Shown piece by piece: positions 35,445 through 44,350 of a DNA stretch of 64,000 nt. The position numbers and the translations under genes were made by a program. A model generated the notes under the pieces. That model made no database searches and was not told the origin of the DNA. It saw only the letters and a list, made by a program, of their open reading frames with translations. The DNA comes from Pseudomonadota bacterium (lineage in GTDB: Bacteria > Pseudomonadota > Alphaproteobacteria > Rickettsiales > UBA3002), in the NCBI GenBank assembly GCA_040384265.1, contig JAZKJM010000004.1:62001-126000 (forward strand), read 5' to 3'. Every line of letters begins with the position of its first letter. Position 1 is the first letter of the stretch.

Positions 35445-36404
35445 ATGACCCGGTGCATGATGCACGGCTTAAGCATGTGGAAACAATGGACGCGCCGCCC
35501 CGGCGAGAGTGCTGTAATGGCGCTCATGTGGCTGTCGGCCGTGCTGGCGGTGATGATTACGGCGGCCATTATTTTCTCGGTGCTGCGCGAGGCGCTGGCC
35601 TTCTTCCAGCATGTGCCGCTGCTGGATTTTTTGCTCGGCACCCAGTGGAGCCCCCAAACCGCGATGCGGGCCGATCAGGCCGGGGCCACCGGTGCATTCG
35701 GCGCATTGCCGCTGCTGGCGGGCACGCTGATGATTACGCTGATCGCGCTGCTGGTGGCGGTGCCCATCGGGCTGATGAGCGCCATTTACCTCTCGGAATA
35801 TGCCCGCCCGCGCCTGCGCCAATGGCTGAAACCCATGCTGGAGCTGCTCGCGGGCATTCCCACCGTGGTCTATGGCTATTTCGCGGTGATGGCGGTGGCG
35901 CCATTCATGCATAAGCTCGGCAGCGCGCTTGGCATTTCCATCGCGTCGGAAAGTGCGGTGGTGGCCGGGCTCGTCATGGGCATCATGATTATCCCGTTTG
36001 TGTCCTCGCTCAGCGACGATATGATTACCGCCGTGCCGCGCGGGCTGCGTGATGCGTCCTATGGCCTTGGCGGCACCAAATCCGAAACCATCACCCGCGT
36101 GGTGCTGCGCTCGGCGCTGCCGGGCATCATGGGCGCGGTGTTGCTGGCCATCAGCCGCGCGATTGGCGAAACCATGATCGTGGTGATGGCGGCCGGGCTT
36201 TCCGCCAACCTCACCGCCAACCCGTTCGAGGCGGTGACGACGGTGACGGTGCAAATGGTGACGCTGCTGACCGGCGATCAGGAATTCGATAGCCCGAAAA
36301 CCCTCGCTGCATTTGCGCTAGGGCTCACGCTGTTTTGCTTCACCCTGCTGCTCAACATCATCGCACAGATGATCGTCAAAAAATACCGGGAGCAATATGA
36401 GTAG
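35445..36404 (+). CDS. pstC: Phosphate ABC transporter permease PstC
   Basis: Inner-membrane subunit of the high-affinity phosphate importer. 319 residues (309 if the in-frame ATG at 35475 is used) with six membrane segments and the inner-membrane loop EYARPRLRQWLKPMLELLAGIPTVVYGYFAV followed later by the EAA-type block AVPRGLRDASYGLGGTKSETITRVVLRSALPGIMGAVLLAISRAIGE. Its stop overlaps the pstA start by eight bases. No periplasmic PstS gene is found beside it. Confidence 0.9.
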   Translation: MTRCMMHGLSMWKQWTRRPGESAVMALMWLSAVLAVMITAAIIFSVLREALAFFQHVPLLDFLLGTQWSPQTAMRADQAGATGAFGALPLLAGTLMITLIALLVAVPIGLMSAIYLSEYARPRLRQWLKPMLELLAGIPTVVYGYFAVMAVAPFMHKLGSALGISIASESAVVAGLVMGIMIIPFVSSLSDDMITAVPRGLRDASYGLGGTKSETITRVVLRSALPGIMGAVLLAISRAIGETMIVVMAAGLSANLTANPFEAVTTVTVQMVTLLTGDQEFDSPKTLAAFALGLTLFCFTLLLNIIAQMIVKKYREQYE

Positions 36405-37671
36405 CGCCACCGACATCACCGGCACCATCGCCGCGGGCCTTGCCCGGCGCCACCGGCGCGAGCGGCGTTTCCGGGCTTATGGCGTGGCGGCGCTGCTGTT
36501 TTCCGGGCTGATGCTGGCGGTGCTGCTGGTGACGATTATCCGCCCCGGCATGCAGGGTTTCACGCGGCATGAGTTGCGCCTTGAGATCGACACCGCACCG
36601 TTTGCCGCCATCCTGCGCGACCATCCGGAGCAGATGGATTTTTACGCCCACACCAACACCATGCTGCGCAGCATGGCCGGCGGTGTGCTGGATAAGGTCG
36701 AGCGCCAGCAGCTCTACCGGCTGATCGGTTTCTTCTCGGCGGATACGGTGAAAAAACAGGTCATGCGCGCACCGCAGCAATGGCCGGATGCGGTGACGGT
36801 CTGGATCCCGCTTTCGGACAATGCCGACCAGCTGCTCAAAGGCCATATCGACCGCACGCTGGATGCGGCGCTGCGCCCGCTCAACGACCGCCAGATCGCC
36901 TGGCTGGATGCGTGGCAGCAGCAGGGCCGCATCCGCTCCAGCTTCAACTGGGATTTCTTCAGCCATGGCGATAGCCGCGCGCCGGAAGCGGCCGGGTTCG
37001 GCGGCGCGGTAGTGGGCTCGTTGCTGACGCTGCTTATCTGCCTGGTGCTGGCCTTCCCGGTCGCCATTATGGCCGCCATCACGCTGGAAGAATTCGCCCG
37101 CAAATCGCGCGCCGCCGAGTGGCTGGAGATCACCATCAACAACCTCGCCGCGGTGCCCTCCATCATCTATGGCCTGCTCGGCCTGTCGGTATTTTTGCAG
37201 CTGTTCGGCATGCCGCGCTCCTCGGCGCTGGTGGGCGGGTTGACGCTGGCGATCCTCATCCTGCCGGTGATGATTATCGCCGCCCGCGCCTCGATCCGCG
37301 CCGTGCCGCCCAGCATGCGCGCGGCCGCCACCGCGCTTGGTGCCACCCGGCTGCAGGTGGTGCGCCACCATGTGCTGCCTTATGCGCTGCCGGGGATTAT
37401 GACGGGCACCATTCTCAGTATCTGCCGGGCGCTGGGCGAAACCGCGCCGCTGCTGATGATTGGCATGGTCGCCTTCGTTGCCGATATTCCGCGCGGGGTG
37501 AGTGACCCGGCAACCGTGATGCCGGTGGAAATTTACCTCTGGGCATCGAGCCCCGAGCTTGGCTTTGTTGAAAAAACCTCGACTGCGATCATGGTGCTGC
37601 TCGTCATTTTGTTGCTTCTCAACGTGGCGGCGATTAGGTTGCGCAACGCAAGTCAGAAAACATGGAATTGA
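36397..37671 (+). CDS. pstA: Phosphate ABC transporter permease PstA
   Basis: 424 residues, the long alphaproteobacterial form. After an N-terminal helix comes a periplasmic domain of about 165 residues (about 50-200) of the type fused to PstA in this class. The transport core has [37 protein letters not shown] and the EAA-like block [51 protein letters not shown]. Its stop shares bases with a pstB ATG. Confidence 0.92.
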   Translation: MSSATDITGTIAAGLARRHRRERRFRAYGVAALLFSGLMLAVLLVTIIRPGMQGFTRHELRLEIDTAPFAAILRDHPEQMDFYAHTNTMLRSMAGGVLDKVERQQLYRLIGFFSADTVKKQVMRAPQQWPDAVTVWIPLSDNADQLLKGHIDRTLDAALRPLNDRQIAWLDAWQQQGRIRSSFNWDFFSHGDSRAPEAAGFGGAVVGSLLTLLICLVLAFPVAIMAAITLEEFARKSRAAEWLEITINNLAAVPSIIYGLLGLSVFLQLFGMPRSSALVGGLTLAILILPVMIIAARASIRAVPPSMRAAATALGATRLQVVRHHVLPYALPGIMTGTILSICRALGETAPLLMIGMVAFVADIPRGVSDPATVMPVEIYLWASSPELGFVEKTSTAIMVLLVILLLLNVAAIRLRNASQKTWN

Positions 37672-38435
37672 TGCAGAACAACCCCACCATCCAGGCCCGC
37701 GATGTTGACGTGTTTTACGGCGCAAAACAGGCGTTGTTTTCGGTGTCGCTGGATGTCGCGGCAAAAAGCGTCACCGCCTTCATCGGCCCGTCGGGCTGCG
37801 GCAAATCGACCTTCCTGCGCTGCATCAACCGCATGAACGACCTGATCCCCGGCTGCCGCGTCACCGGGTCGATCACGCTCGATGGCGGCGATATCCACGA
37901 CCGCGCGCTCGATGTGGTGCTGCTGCGCGCCCGCGTCGGCATGGTGTTCCAGAAGCCCAACCCGTTCCCCAAATCGATTTACGAAAACGTCGCCTACGGC
38001 CCGCGCATCCACGGTCTTGCCAAAAACAAGACGGATCTGGATGGAATTGTCGAGCAATCGCTGCGTGGTGCGGCCTTGTGGGACGAGGTGAAAGACCGCC
38101 TCAACGCGCCGGGCACCGGGCTTTCCGGTGGTCAGCAGCAGCGCTTATGCATCGCCCGCACCATGGCCGTCAGCCCGGAAGTGATTTTGATGGATGAGCC
38201 ATGCTCCGCGCTCGACCCGATTGCGACCGGCAAGGTCGAGGACCTCATCGCCGAGCTACAGAAGGATTACACCCTCATTATCGTCACCCACTCGATGGCG
38301 CAGGCGCGCCGCGTGGCGCAAACCACCGCGTTTTTCCATATGGGGAAACTCATCGAAACCGGCGCCACCGACCAGATGTTCGAGGCGCCGCACCATCAGC
38401 AAACCAAGGATTACATCACCGGACGCTATGGGTGA
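37671..38435 (+). CDS. pstB: Phosphate ABC transporter ATP-binding protein PstB
   Basis: ATPase of the importer. Walker A is [12 protein letters not shown], followed by the PstB-specific [15 protein letters not shown]-loop [17 protein letters not shown]; signature LSGGQQQR; Walker [15 protein letters not shown]-loop VTHSM. The ATG at 37671 overlaps the pstA TGA, which is typical coupling; an ATG at 37662 adds three residues. No phoU or phoB follows. A palindromic element lies about 40 bp downstream. Confidence 0.94.
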   Translation: MQNNPTIQARDVDVFYGAKQALFSVSLDVAAKSVTAFIGPSGCGKSTFLRCINRMNDLIPGCRVTGSITLDGGDIHDRALDVVLLRARVGMVFQKPNPFPKSIYENVAYGPRIHGLAKNKTDLDGIVEQSLRGAALWDEVKDRLNAPGTGLSGGQQQRLCIARTMAVSPEVILMDEPCSALDPIATGKVEDLIAELQKDYTLIIVTHSMAQARRVAQTTAFFHMGKLIETGATDQMFEAPHHQQTKDYITGRYG

Positions 38436-38475
38436 GGTGGTTTGGAATGGTGGGATTTTCCTCCACTCTTAAAAC

Positions 38476-38583
38476 GTCATTGCGAGCGAAGCGCGGCAAT
38501 CCAGTGCGACGCGTCTGCGTCGCTAGTATTTCCTTAGGGCTGGATTGGCAAGTGCCTCTCTCCGCTACGCTCCTCGCAATGAC
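38476..38583. repeat. Palindromic repeat, family A copy 2
   Basis: Left end GTCATTGCGAGCGAAGCG with GGCAATCCAG is identical to the copy at 26727. The right arm CTGGATTGGC ... CCGCTACGCTCCTCGCAATGAC carries about 15 extra bases inside it (AAGTGCCTCTCT region), so it is a larger or partly decayed form. It lies between convergent pstB and a minus-strand gene, where it may also end transcription. Confidence 0.8.
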
Positions 38584-38605
38584 GGATTGAGGTGTGTGGT
38601 GTGGT

Positions 38606-39664
38606 TTATCCTCGCACTAATTGCGTCGTATCCACCGGGCGCTCGCTCACCTGTTCGGCAAAGCTTTTCTGAGCGCGCGGGGCGAGGCCCAGCCGCTCCA
38701 CAAATTGCCCGTTGGTGGGTGAGGGTTCTGCCACCGCTACCGCCGGGCGATCCAGCGTGCGCGCATCGTTGATGATAAAGGCGAGGTGGCCCGCTTCCAG
38801 CGCACCGCGGCTGATATCGGTCGCCAGCAGTTGCATTTCCATGCCCACCCCGATGGTGCGCAGCACGTGGCGCTGCTCGCGCCCGTTCATCTCGGCATAC
38901 GGCTTTTTGAACTGCGTTTCGATGGCCTGTTGCAAGGCCGGGTCGCCCGCCACCAGCACGCCGTAAACCTGCGCTGCGCTGATGCTGCGGCCATGTTTCA
39001 CGTCGCGGTTCATGGCGAAAATCAGATCATGCGCGGCGGCTTTGCTGAGGCCGGTGCCGCGGCCAATGGCGGCCTCCAGCCCATCATGCACAATCAGGCT
39101 GGAGACGCCGGCGACGATGCCGGTGCTGAGAAAGCCCGCAAACTTCGCAACGGCGGCAGCGGCGGTGGCAGGCGCACCCAGCGCCAGCGTCGCCGCTGTC
39201 AGGTGGGGGGTAAGAAATGCGGCGACGGCTGACGGTGCCAGCGCAAAGGTAATGAGGCCAAACGTGCTGATGGCGGCAAGCGCAGCAGTGGCGAAGCTGA
39301 TGACGTTTTTGCGTTCCTGCCGGTGCAGCGCCTGGGCGATGACATCGTTGTCCCGGGCCGCGGTTTTGAGGTCGGCGCGGGTCACTTCATTGGGGGCGAT
39401 GCCGAGTTTCTGGGCGATATCGTCGCGGTAGAGATCGACCATGTTGGTTTCATATTCCCGCTGGGCGTGGATGCGCAGGAAGCCGGTTACCAGCGCGCCG
39501 CCCACAGCAATCACCAGCGCAGGGGCCACGCCCAGAATGGTGAGGCCGCTGAAGGTCGAGCTCGCCATGGTGGCGGCGATCACCCCGAGCGACACCAGCC
39601 CGCGCCCGAGCAGGTACACCCGCATCGTGCGTAGGAAACTGCCGAACTCTTCCATAACGGGCAT
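38606..39664 (-). CDS. Hypothetical membrane protein, 352 aa
   Basis: No family recognised. Residues about 15-65 contain two hydrophobic segments rich in small residues (LLGRGLVSLGVIAATMASS, APALVIAVGGALVTGFL). A soluble stretch of about 60 residues with QREYETNMVDLYRDDIAQKLGIAPNEVTRADLK follows, then a long Ala/Gly/Thr-rich hydrophobic region (about 122-215). The C-terminal 135 residues are soluble and partly disordered. It lacks a signal peptide. Its Ala/Gly-rich hydrophobic block recalls that of the 745-residue protein at 60.9 kb, though I see no clear alignment. Confidence 0.6.
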   Translation of the reverse strand: MPVMEEFGSFLRTMRVYLLGRGLVSLGVIAATMASSTFSGLTILGVAPALVIAVGGALVTGFLRIHAQREYETNMVDLYRDDIAQKLGIAPNEVTRADLKTAARDNDVIAQALHRQERKNVISFATAALAAISTFGLITFALAPSAVAAFLTPHLTAATLALGAPATAAAAVAKFAGFLSTGIVAGVSSLIVHDGLEAAIGRGTGLSKAAAHDLIFAMNRDVKHGRSISAAQVYGVLVAGDPALQQAIETQFKKPYAEMNGREQRHVLRTIGVGMEMQLLATDISRGALEAGHLAFIINDARTLDRPAVAVAEPSPTNGQFVERLGLAPRAQKSFAEQVSERPVDTTQLVRG

Positions 39665-39765
39665 AGGTCGCCTTACGATTATCCACTTTAATTATAGCGG
39701 CTTAACGCAAAGCATGTGTGACGGTTTGATGAAGGTTTGTGCAGCCTGGCGGCAGCAGGGGAGGG

Positions 39766-40296
39766 CTATAAGCCTCTATAGTCCCTCGATAAATCGACAT
39801 AATTCTGGGCCGATACGGGGATGAATGCCGCTTCTTCCGGGCTGAGCGGGCGGAAGAATTTGGCCGGGTTGCCCGCCCACATTTCGCCGGATTTGACCTG
39901 TTTTTTCGGCGTCACCAGTGCTCCGGCGGCAACAAATGCGCCGGGCTCGACAGTCGCAAAATCCATCACCGTCGCGCCCATGCCGATGAAGCAATCATCC
40001 GCCAGCGTGCAGGCATGCAGCAGCACCTTGTGGCCGATGGTGATGTTAGAGCCAATGGTCGTCGGCCCGGTTTTGCGGGTGACATGGATGACGCTGCCAT
40101 CCTGAATATTGGTGCGCATGCCGATGCGGATGTTGTTCACATCCCCACGAATCACGCAGCCGAACCACACATTGCTATCCGCCCCGATATGCACATCGCC
40201 GATCACCACCGCCCCGGGCGCGATGAACGCATCCGGATGGATCGTCGGCGTGATGCCGCGGTAGGGGAGAATAATCGCGCCGGGGTGAGCTTGCAT
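39766..40296 (-). CDS. Gamma-carbonic-anhydrase-like hexapeptide protein
   Basis: 176 residues from the ATG at 40296. Left-handed beta-helix turns are visible as repeated V/I-I-G-D-V-x-I and similar hexapeptides. Metal-ligand motifs include VIRGDVNNIRIG, NIQDGSVIHV and TIGHKVLLHAC, the family's three His positions. The C-terminal AGNPAKFFRPLSPEE is typical of the YrdA/CaiE-like group. True carbonic anhydrase activity is variable in this family. It follows the unknown 145-residue gene by one base. Confidence 0.88.
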   Translation of the reverse strand: MQAHPGAIILPYRGITPTIHPDAFIAPGAVVIGDVHIGADSNVWFGCVIRGDVNNIRIGMRTNIQDGSVIHVTRKTGPTTIGSNITIGHKVLLHACTLADDCFIGMGATVMDFATVEPGAFVAAGALVTPKKQVKSGEMWAGNPAKFFRPLSPEEAAFIPVSAQNYVDLSRDYRGL

Positions 40297-40297
40297 A

Positions 40298-40735
40298 TCA
40301 GGACTTCTTAAAAATATTTCGTAGGAACGCACGATAGCCCAGCGTTGCATCCTGCACAACATGGCGCTGATAACAGGGTTCACAAAGCAGCATATACGGA
40401 TCATGACGGGTCACATAGCACAGCGTCATGGCCGGAATAATGGCTGTTTCGCTGGCGCCATCGATGCAGCCATTGCACTCCTCAAATGCCCAGCCATTGG
40501 GGATTAAGGTAAAGAAAGCAGGATCGAAGCCCTCGCCGCGATAAGGGCATTCAACACGTATGCCATCCGCTTGTGGGTACCAGCGGCTTGCGGTAGCAAG
40601 CTCTGTTTCTGCGGTAATGGTGGGGTGCCACGCCTCACCTTTTGGGCAGAAGGCGGCCAGTGCATCGCGTGCGGGGATTCGGCTGGCCATCCATTGGTGT
40701 TTCGAGAAACGAGGCAGTGTTTTTGCCGTGCTCAC
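40298..40735 (-). CDS. Cys-rich hypothetical protein, 145 aa
   Basis: Not a family I recognise. Seven cysteines include two C-x-x-C pairs, C87-N-G-C90 and C118-E-P-C121, spaced as in a zinc ribbon or knuckle. No membrane segment. It overlaps the argC stop by four bases and precedes the hexapeptide protein by one base, so the three genes are co-expressed. A metal-binding or small DNA/RNA-contacting role is conceivable but unproven. Confidence 0.7.
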   Translation of the reverse strand: MSTAKTLPRFSKHQWMASRIPARDALAAFCPKGEAWHPTITAETELATASRWYPQADGIRVECPYRGEGFDPAFFTLIPNGWAFEECNGCIDGASETAIIPAMTLCYVTRHDPYMLLCEPCYQRHVVQDATLGYRAFLRNIFKKS

Positions 40736-41772
40736 GGAAATACCGCCGTCAGTTCAAGGTTGGTGGTTTCGGGTAGGCCGAACATCAGGTTGGCGTTTTG
40801 CAAGGCTTGGCCGGAGGCGCCTTTGACGAGGTTATCGATCACCGAAACGATAATCAGCTCGCCCGCGTTGCGGCCCGCATGGACGGATAGGAAACACTGG
40901 TTGGTGCCGCGCACCTGATGGGTGCTGGGGCTGCCGCTGGCAAGCACGGTGACGAACGGCTCGGCGGCATAACGCGCAGTGAGGCAGTCGCGCGCCTGCT
41001 CTACCGTGGTGCCTGGTGTGAGGGTGGCGTGGATGGTCGAGAGCATGCCGCGGGTGATGGGCACCAGATGCGGCGTGAAGCCGATGCGGTTGGCCTGACC
41101 GGACGCGCGGTTGAGCTCCTGATCCATCTCCGCCATGTGGCGGTGGCTGCCGATGCCGTAGGCGGAAACGCCACCATCCAGCTCGGTAAACAGCATTTCC
41201 TGTTTGGCGCTGCGGCCCGCGCCCGAAACGCCCGACATGGAGTTGGCGTTGATGCTCGCCGGAACAACCAGCTGCGCGGCGATGAGCGGTAGCATGGGCA
41301 GCAGGATCGAGGTCGGGTAGCAGCCGGGATTGGCGACCAGCCGCGCGGTTTTCAGCTGCGCGCGGGCATGTTCGGTGAGGCCGTAGACGGCGGTTTGCTG
41401 TAAGGCGGTGGCGCGGTGGGCATGGCCATACCATTGCGCGTAGGCGGCCGGGTCCTCCAGCCGGAAATCGGCCGAGAGATCGACAATGCGCACATGCGGT
41501 GGCAGGGCGGCGATGATCTCCTGCGTGGTGCCGTGCGGCAGGCAGCAGAACACGAGTTCGATGGTCAAGAAATCCACTTCCGTATGCTTCACCAGCACCG
41601 GCAGGTCGCGCCCGCGCAGATGGGGATACACCGCGTCCATCGGCTTGCCGGCCTGGCTGTCGCCGGTGAGGGCGACTATGCGGAAGGCCGGGTGGTTTTG
41701 CAGCAGCCGCAGCAGCTCCGCCCCGGTATAGCCGGAAGCGCCCAGAATGGCGGTGGGAATGGTTTTGGTCAT
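40732..41772 (-). CDS. argC: N-acetyl-gamma-glutamyl-phosphate reductase
   Basis: ArgC reduces the product of ArgB (19.6 kb) in arginine synthesis. NADP-binding ILGASGYTGAELLRLLQNHP is at the N-terminus, the catalytic Cys lies in VANPGCYPTSILL, and HRHMAEMDQEL is the type 1 motif. The 346 residues fit the long type. A terminator and rpsI lie upstream. Confidence 0.95.
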   Translation of the reverse strand: MTKTIPTAILGASGYTGAELLRLLQNHPAFRIVALTGDSQAGKPMDAVYPHLRGRDLPVLVKHTEVDFLTIELVFCCLPHGTTQEIIAALPPHVRIVDLSADFRLEDPAAYAQWYGHAHRATALQQTAVYGLTEHARAQLKTARLVANPGCYPTSILLPMLPLIAAQLVVPASINANSMSGVSGAGRSAKQEMLFTELDGGVSAYGIGSHRHMAEMDQELNRASGQANRIGFTPHLVPITRGMLSTIHATLTPGTTVEQARDCLTARYAAEPFVTVLASGSPSTHQVRGTNQCFLSVHAGRNAGELIIVSVIDNLVKGASGQALQNANLMFGLPETTNLELTAVFP

Positions 41773-41830
41773 GGTCGTGTCACCTTGTGACGATCGTTAA
41801 ACAGCATAGCTTAAAACAGTACGGGGCTTA

Positions 41831-41870
41831 AAAACAGTACGGGCCCCGTTATTGGAATAACGGAGCCCGT
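41831..41870 (-). terminator. Terminator hairpin downstream of rpsI
   Basis: On the minus strand ACGGGCTCCGTTATT pairs with AATAACGGGGCCCGT around a two-base turn (one mismatch), 41870-41839. It leads into CTGTTTTTAAG. The sequence CCCGTACTGTTTT, including the tail, is then repeated once further downstream (near 41812-41830). Confidence 0.75.
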
Positions 41871-41892
41871 GAAAACCGTAAACCAAAAACGC

Positions 41893-42336
41893 TTAGCGTT
41901 TGCTGAACTGGAAGCTACGGCGTGCTTTCGCGCGGCCATATTTCTTACGTTCAACCACACGGCTGTCGCGCGTCATGAAGCCGCTCTTACGCAGCAACGG
42001 ACGGAAGCTTGGATCATATGCATCCAGCGCGCGGGAAATGCCATGACGCACCGCGCCGGCCTGACCCGAGAGACCGCCGCCAGCGACGGTGATGAACATG
42101 TCGAATTTATTTTCCTGATCCAGCACCGCGAAGGGCTGGTTGATGATCATGCGCAGTACCGGGCGGGCGAAATACCCTTCAAGGGTCTTGCCGTTGACGG
42201 TGATTTTGCCGCTGCCGCGCTTGATCCACACGCGGGCGGTGGCGTCCTTACGACGGCCGGTGCCATACGCGCGACCCAATTTGTCGATGGTGGGTGTGCG
42301 GGCGTCGTTGATTGCTGTTTCTTCTGCCGTTGCCAT
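41893..42336 (-). CDS. rpsI: 30S ribosomal protein S9
   Basis: 147 residues. The core is [32 protein letters not shown] and the C-terminal [11 protein letters not shown], which reaches the P-site tRNA. A short N-terminal extension ([21 protein letters not shown]) is normal in alphaproteobacteria. It follows rplM by 11 bp. Confidence 0.97.
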   Translation of the reverse strand: MATAEETAINDARTPTIDKLGRAYGTGRRKDATARVWIKRGSGKITVNGKTLEGYFARPVLRMIINQPFAVLDQENKFDMFITVAGGGLSGQAGAVRHGISRALDAYDPSFRPLLRKSGFMTRDSRVVERKKYGRAKARRSFQFSKR

Positions 42337-42347
42337 GATCTATCCTA

Positions 42348-42809
42348 TTATCGTGCGTTTTTTTCGTTCATCGCGGCGAAATCGATCACTTTCGGTGATT
42401 GACCCGCATGCGGGTGCTCGCTGCCATTATAGATATGCAGATGCTTGCTCTGAGCGCGGGCAAGCGGGCTGTCTTTGGGCATCATGCGCTCGATGGCTTT
42501 TTCCATCACGCGTTCCGGATGCTCGCCCGACAGGATGTGCTCGGCCGAACGCTCTTTAATACCGCCGGCATAACCGGTGTGGTAGTAATAGACCTTTTTG
42601 CCACGTTTGCGGCCGGTCAGCTTCACTTTGTCCGCGTTCACGATCACGACATGGTCGCCGCAATCCTGGTTGGGGGTGAAGGACGGCTTGTGTTTGCCAC
42701 GGAGAACCTTGGCGACATAGCTGGCCAGACGGCCCAGAACCACGCCTTCAGCGTCGATCATGACCCAGTCTTTTTTAATATCTTTCGGCGTTGCCGAGTA
42801 CGTTTTCAT
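42348..42809 (-). CDS. rplM: 50S ribosomal protein L13
   Basis: 153 residues from the ATG at 42809: [54 protein letters not shown] and the [14 protein letters not shown] ending. Earlier in-frame codons would lie in the promoter and are rejected. The standard rplM-rpsI operon. Confidence 0.97.
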   Translation of the reverse strand: MKTYSATPKDIKKDWVMIDAEGVVLGRLASYVAKVLRGKHKPSFTPNQDCGDHVVIVNADKVKLTGRKRGKKVYYYHTGYAGGIKERSAEHILSGEHPERVMEKAIERMMPKDSPLARAQSKHLHIYNGSEHPHAGQSPKVIDFAAMNEKNAR

Positions 42810-42849
42810 GACGCGCTCTTCTTGTTGGTTTTTTACAGTAAGGGTGGGC

Positions 42850-42878
42850 TTTCTAGTGGGTGAGCCGGGGGATGTCAA
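42850..42878 (-). promoter_or_regulatory. Sigma-70-type promoter for rplM-rpsI
   Basis: On the minus strand TTGACA (42878-42873) and TAGAAA (42855-42850) are 17 bp apart and lie about 41 bp upstream of the rplM ATG. It overlaps the 5' end of the divergent toxin-like reading frame. Confidence 0.7.
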
Positions 42879-43624
42879 CCATGAATATGGACCGGGGCAA
42901 ATGGCCGCTCACCGCCCCGGCGCGCATCCCGGTGGCACGCTCCTGCCCGATAGTGCCCATAAATCAGTATGAGGCACGCATGGGCATTACCGAAACCCGG
43001 GTCTACCAGAAAGCATTCCAGCACTATTTACGGCACGGCACGCCCATCGAGCTATCCCTCAAGGCGATGATGCATGAGATGCCGCTCTATATTTGGCATA
43101 CGCAAGGGGATGACAAAGTCCGCTCGGCGCATGCGGCCAATGATGGCAAAATTTTTGCGTGGGCACATCCGCCTTCGACCGCTAATCCCGGTGAGGAGCC
43201 CGGATGCCGCTGTTGGGCAGAGTCGGTGGAGGTGGATACGACGCCGCTCGATATCCTCGCCTTGCTTTCGGGTGCAGGGCTTGTAAGGCGGGTGGGGATG
43301 CGCATTGTCAGGAGGGTGGGCGAGGGCGTTATAAGGAGGGTAGGGCAGAGAAATGAGGCACCATCTTCAACGGTAGAACCACAATTAAACGATACCAGGA
43401 CCTGGCCCAAGCCACCTAGGGAAGGGCGGTTTAAGGAAGCGGATCCTTCGCGAAGTAAACCCCGGGCAAGAGGCGAAAAAAGCCTTTATGACAAAGATGG
43501 TGGAGAGTGGCGATATGCACCCGAAGACAAATACCACAATGCGCATTGGGATTATAAGCCCGCGGGCGAAAAGCAAGCTTGGCAAAATATTAAGATTGAT
43601 AATAAGCCAATTTTAAAACAATAG
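42860..43624 (+). CDS. MuF-domain polymorphic toxin-like protein
   Basis: 254 residues in two parts. Residues about 45-120 match the C-terminal end of phage Mu gpF / SPP1 gp7 minor head proteins: [23 protein letters not shown] and [12 protein letters not shown] (W79, D84, R88, H91, G96, C116, C118). A linker with three VRRVG-type repeats (about 141-163) and a Pro/Arg-rich stretch follows. The last 50 residues (about 205-254) form a separate domain with [24 protein letters not shown] and WQNIKI, a pattern like small toxin tips such as the type 37 polymorphic toxins. The true start is uncertain because the rplM promoter covers the first codons; ATG at 42881 or later is likely. No phage genes are adjacent. 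Confidence 0.65.
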   Translation: MSRGMSTMNMDRGKWPLTAPARIPVARSCPIVPINQYEARMGITETRVYQKAFQHYLRHGTPIELSLKAMMHEMPLYIWHTQGDDKVRSAHAANDGKIFAWAHPPSTANPGEEPGCRCWAESVEVDTTPLDILALLSGAGLVRRVGMRIVRRVGEGVIRRVGQRNEAPSSTVEPQLNDTRTWPKPPREGRFKEADPSRSKPRARGEKSLYDKDGGEWRYAPEDKYHNAHWDYKPAGEKQAWQNIKIDNKPILKQ

Positions 43625-43632
43625 GACAACAT

Positions 43633-43962
43633 ATGCTTAGAATAAGATACATCAAGGATTTCAAAGCCGGTGCATCCTATGTCGTTGTGACGGCGGATGC
43701 GCAAGGATTCACCACGGCCGCAGCATTTTTTGCGCAGCAGGCGGGTGGCTTTTTAAACGATCAGCGGATCACAGAAGATAGCGATGTTGGCGCATTGGGG
43801 CAGGATCAGCTCTATTTGCTGCCGCACGAATGTCGGAAAATATCAGCAATGTTTCATGAAGTCGTGGCTAGCGGGCAACCGCGACATATCTATTGCGATA
43901 CGGTCGCGCTGAAAGAGCTGGAAATTCTCATCTCGTACAAGGAGTATGAGAACCTTGTTTAG
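43633..43962 (+). CDS. Candidate immunity protein, 109 aa
   Basis: A small soluble protein with alternating beta strands and helices (MLRIRYIKDFKAGASYVVVT; FFAQQAGGFLNDQR; EILISYKEYENLV). No family recognised. It starts eight bases after the toxin-like gene, with lower GC than the surrounding housekeeping genes. By the usual toxin-immunity gene order it is the best candidate to neutralise that product; this is inference. Confidence 0.6.
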   Translation: MLRIRYIKDFKAGASYVVVTADAQGFTTAAAFFAQQAGGFLNDQRITEDSDVGALGQDQLYLLPHECRKISAMFHEVVASGQPRHIYCDTVALKELEILISYKEYENLV

Positions 43963-43999
43963 TCGTTGAGTGCTGAGCATAATCGAGGGGAAATAAACC

Positions 44000-44173
44000 G
44001 TGCGCGCTGAAAAAACACAGGAAGAATTGCTAAAGGCACAATGCCAGTCCGCGGCTGACATGGTCGTCGATGCCTTAGTGATGGCTGGCATTTTGGATAA
44101 TCGTAACGCGATGAAGGCAAGCGAGATTGCTGCTGAAGAAATTTTAGTGCGTAAAGCAATGGGGAAATTATAG
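44000..44173 (+). CDS. Small hypothetical protein, 57 aa
   Basis: A GTG start at 44000 is preceded by GAGGGG with seven bases of spacing. The product is helical and charged (AEKTQEELLKAQCQSAADMV, then NAMKASEIAAEEILVRKAMGKL). No family recognised. It lies between the candidate immunity genes. Confidence 0.5.
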   Translation: MRAEKTQEELLKAQCQSAADMVVDALVMAGILDNRNAMKASEIAAEEILVRKAMGKL

Positions 44174-44212
44174 CATTTCTACGTGAGTAGGATGGCCTCG
44201 AAGGGCGGAGTT

Positions 44213-44350
44213 ATGAAAACACGTCAACAACTGCTTATGGATTTGCTGGATGACCCTCGCAATGCAGATCGTCTGGTCGCGGCGCTTCCATCAGCGCAAC
44301 CGCATACGCCAATTAAAGAGTCTGAGTTTAACCCGGAGTTGTTCGAATGA
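44213..44350 (+). CDS. Small hypothetical protein, 45 aa
   Basis: An ATG at 44213 opens 45 codons: MKTRQQLLMDLLDDPRNADR and a C-terminal KESEFNPELFE. It overlaps the next gene by an ATGA, which supports real translation. No function is recognised. Confidence 0.5.
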   Translation: MKTRQQLLMDLLDDPRNADRLVAALPSAQPHTPIKESEFNPELFE

